From contig CAVPVB010000023.1 of NCBI GenBank assembly GCA_963709085.1, positions 1 to 64,000 on the forward strand: DNA of 64,000 nt, in the 5' to 3' direction. The stretch is from Rhodovastum sp963709085. Its GTDB lineage: Bacteria > Pseudomonadota > Alphaproteobacteria > Acetobacterales > Acetobacteraceae. Below, one piece after another: positions 61,401-64,000 of the stretch; the first letter of the stretch is position 1, and every line of letters begins with the position of its first letter. Below the pieces are notes generated by a model. The model was given only the letters and a program-made list of their open reading frames with translations. It ran no database searches and was not told where the DNA came from. Both the position numbers and the translations under genes were made by a program.

Positions 61401-64000
61401 TGGAAGGCGCGGGCGGCGGATCGGCACGAGCGAACGCAATGGGTCGTATGGCGAACGCCCCGCTGGTGAATACCCGAACAGGCGGCGCGTGACCGGGCAG
61501 AGCCATGCTTGCTCGACGCGTACGATCGCGGCATGGCCGAAATCGAGCCGGTACGCGCCGCGGCCGATGTCGCGAGCGGCGGTCGTGCTAATGAGATCCC
61601 AGAGCGCAGCCAGTACCTCCCGGGCGCGATCCTGATCAATGCGGCTGTCCGCATTGCCGCCGATCAATTCGAAGATCAGACGCGTTAGGCGTGATGGCCG
61701 GCCAGCGGATGGTCTAGGGCTAGGCCAGGGGCGACTGCGCTCTGGGCGATCCGCGGGGGCAAGCCCCGGGCGGGCCATGGCCTGGATCCATCCGCCGCGC
61801 GGGCTCACCCAACGCACGAGCCAGTCGGGTGTGATGTCGACGGCAATATTGTCGCGGAACCCGAAATCGATCGCTGCCAGCGCGAGGCCGACCCAGCCAT
61901 CACCATCGACTCCTGCTTCGCGCACAATGGCGGGAACGCTGGATTTGGCACGCGCTTCCAGCGCTGGGAAGGCAAGGCGGACCAGTCCCATAGTCTCGGC
62001 GTTGTTTTGCACCATGGGGCGGCGGAACAACTCGCGGAACAGAAACATCCGGGCGAGCAGTCGCGCATCTTCGGCCATCTCGCGCCCGCCACGGCGACGT
62101 TCCCGCCAGACCTCGGTTGCGAAGGTGCAGAGGTCGGTCTGATGCGACAGGCGGTCGACGAGCTCGTTCCACGGCACCGGCCGTGCCGCACCGGCGAGTG
62201 CCTGCTCGATCTGCTGGATGTCCTCCGCAAACTCGTCCGGATTTGCCCGGTACAGATTAAGCCTACGCTCGAGTTTCGCCCGATCGGCACCTTCGGCACC
62301 GCGCCCCTCCTCAGCGACATGGTACAGGAACGCACGGGTCAGTGTGCGCTCGGCTTCCTGCTGCAGCTTAGCGGCTAGCCGAGCGGTGCCCTGGCGGCTG
62401 TCAGAGAAGGTAAGGGCCCGCCGCCCACCCATCGGCAGGCCAGGCTTGTCTAATGTAGGTGCGAGGGATTCCAGAAGCAGCGGAAGACCTGTGCCTATCA
62501 GGAAAGGCGGGCCGTAGCGCTGCGGCTGCAGCGGTCTCTCGGTCGCGTCGGCGCAGCAGTTGCGCGCCGCCTCATCCTCAATGATGGTGATTTGTCTAGC
62601 CCGCGCATCCGCCGGAGCGGTGTTATCGAAGATCGCACCGGTCTCCAGGTCAAGTAATCGGTCAAGGGCGGTTCCGCTGGCCGGGCGCAGCAGGACAGGT
62701 ACTGCGTGCGACTGGGCTTTCGCCGTCGGCATCTGGGTCTGGTTCGGCATCGACCGCGAACTCGTCAGGCTCGGCCGCTGTGCAGGGCACGAGCCGGGCA
62801 TGGGCCCCTGCCTCCATGCCAGCTCGAAGATGCGGCCGGCCGCACGCAGTGCATGCCACGAGCTCGAAAACCGGCGCCCGGCAAGCACAGCGGTCGCGCT
62901 GGCGCAGCCACACCGCGCCGAATCCCCAGCCGGCATCTGGCGCGCGCAGCTCGGGATCCTTCTCCGGGCAGGCCGGATCGACGCACACCCACAGGCCGCC
63001 CTGGGCGCGATGGAACAAATGTGCTCGCCAGGGCAGCAGCGACGCGCCCTGTCCGGGTTGCCGTGCCTGTGCGGCGGCATCGAGGATCGCCTCGGTCTGC
63101 GCCTCCCTGCCCGTTGCCTCAACGCCAAGGAGCCGCTGACCGGCCTCAGCCAAGCTGACCCCGCCCTCGGTCATCGCCGCCCGCAGCGCCTGGATGCGCG
63201 GATGTTGCGCTAGATGATCCCACAGCGCGGGAGGATCGCGCCCATCCAGCATCGCCGCATCGATGGGGTGGTCGATTCCCTGCGGTGGCAGGGCGGGCGC
63301 CTGAACCAGCCCTTCGATCACGCGCACTCGCGCTTCTTCCTGGCCGGCCAGGGCGGCCAGGAAGCGCTTCAGCTTCGCCTCGGTTCCATCGCCCTCACTG
63401 ATGGTGGCCGATGTCGCCATCAGCCGCACTTGCTCAGGCACCACCCCAAATGCCGCACGCACGCGACGAAGCAACAATGCCATCTCGGCCGCCTGTGCCC
63501 CCAGGTAGCTGTGCGCCTCGTCCAACATGATCCAGCGCAGCCTACCCTGCGAGCGATCAAGGATGGGCTGGTCTTGTGCGCGCAGCAGCAAGTATTCTAA
63601 CATCGTGATGTTGGTGATGAGGATCGACGGCGGCGCTGCGCGGATAGTCCGGCGGTCGCCTCGCTCAGCCCCTGCCAGAACACGGCTCACCTGGCGCGGC
63701 GTCTCCGGCGTGTCCCCGTTGTAGAGCGCGAAAGAGAGCCGGTGGCTGAGCCGCTCGGTCCAGGCAGCGAGCCGTTCGCGCTGCGATTCGATCAACGCGT
63801 TGAGCGGGTAGATAACGATTGCCCGCACCCCGACGAGCGGCCCATTTGCCGGGTCGCGCAGTAGGTCATCGAGCATTGGGACCATGAAGCACTCAGTCTT
63901 GCCCGAGCCAGTTCCCGAACTGACGAGGCAGGACATCCCATCCCGTGCGGCCTGCCAAGCGGCGAGTCGGTGGGCATAAGGCTGCCGGTCGGATGGCATG
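58458..64000 (-). CDS. Large superfamily-2 helicase with C-terminal DUF1998 zinc module, N-terminus outside the window
   Basis: At least 1,840 residues; the start lies beyond the right edge. Motif I SSGTGSGKTECFMVP (about 63905), DEAH box RWIMLDEAHSYLGAQAAEMA (about 63530), MATSATISEGDG (about 63410). Lobe 2: STTMEMGVDIPNVSLVVNAN and NYRQRVGRAARRGEPWGFAM (motif VI, about 61060). The C-terminal DUF1998 part has the Cys cluster LNCNEECAHGCPACVLRPDL (CX3CX3CX2C, about 59430-59465). Frame slips near 63000, 61500, 60200 and 60070 are all +1 in gene sense. DUF1998 helicases occur in DISARM (DrmA), Dpd (DpdJ) and Hrq1/MrfA-like repair proteins. Together with the giant ATPase a defence role is likely. 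Confidence 0.8.

Noticed and set aside
1..64000. CRISPR arrays
   Set aside because: No regularly spaced repeats with unique spacers; the repeat groups found are iterons, IS ends or target duplications.
1..64000. tRNA or rRNA genes
   Set aside because: No cloverleaf-like or ribosomal sequence recognised by eye; a tRNA next to the integrase was looked for at 33.7-33.9 and 35.8-36.1 kb and not seen.
49672..64000. Calling this module DISARM or Dpd outright
   Set aside because: Only the DUF1998 helicase is shared; no adjacent drmB/drmC-like or dpdA-like gene is seen in the window, and the giant ATPase does not match a member I can name.

Overview
The window is GC-rich DNA with alphaproteobacterial character. 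The RepA_C-type plasmid initiator, the ParA system, the DUF4160/DUF2442 pair, the OprB-type porin and the Tat-exported amidohydrolases suggest Rhodospirillales, Acetobacteraceae or Rhizobiales. No rRNA, tRNA, CRISPR array or core housekeeping gene was found. The layout is that of a plasmid or plasmid-derived accessory region with many insertion sequences.

Layout. (1) 0-6.7 kb is a plasmid backbone: the 3' part of a VirD4/TraG coupling protein, a RelE/ParE-type toxin-antitoxin pair, parA with a small partner gene, repA with an iteron origin and a DnaA box, and a DUF4160/DUF2442 pair. (2) 7-14 kb is a mobile-element zone: an IS21-type element cut short, a large serine-recombinase module, a second istB remnant and an intact IS701-type element. 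(3) 14-28 kb is a catabolic/transport island transcribed leftwards: AraC regulator, outer-membrane protein, two paralogous exported amidohydrolases (one split by an IS3-type element), an SMR exporter, a Rap1a-type protein, a glycine-zipper lipoprotein, an S58 (DmpA/NylC-like) hydrolase, a small exported protein, an OprB porin and an amidase-signature (NylA-like) enzyme. Together these look suited to taking up and hydrolysing amide compounds. (4) 28.4-33.7 kb is a Tn3-family transposon with an IS4-type element inside tnpA. It is followed by a tyrosine integrase whose last codons are cut by an IS5/IS427-type element. (5) 36-49 kb, rightwards, is a defence-type island: SNF2 helicase with DUF3883, an unknown protein, a degenerate ImmA-like protein, VapBC, an unknown protein, a DUF1156 DNA methylase, and an ATPase of DUF499 type with an N-terminal HEPN (Swt1-like) domain. 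(6) 49.7-64 kb, leftwards and convergent with region 5, is a second large module: a DUF1998 superfamily-2 helicase running off the right edge, a very large P-loop ATPase of about 1,750 residues, and a small protein ending in a HEPN-like RNxxxH motif. An IS3-type element lies between helicase and ATPase.

Region 5 matches in composition the helicase-methylase-ATPase type of defence locus (relatives of DISARM). Region 6 is the best candidate for an incompletely described system.

A technical caution runs through the window. Many long genes are broken by single-base frameshifts while codons stay well preserved on both sides. Almost all are +1 insertions, with a few deletions in C/G runs. This looks like uncorrected read error rather than decay, so I give such genes as single features spanning all their frames.
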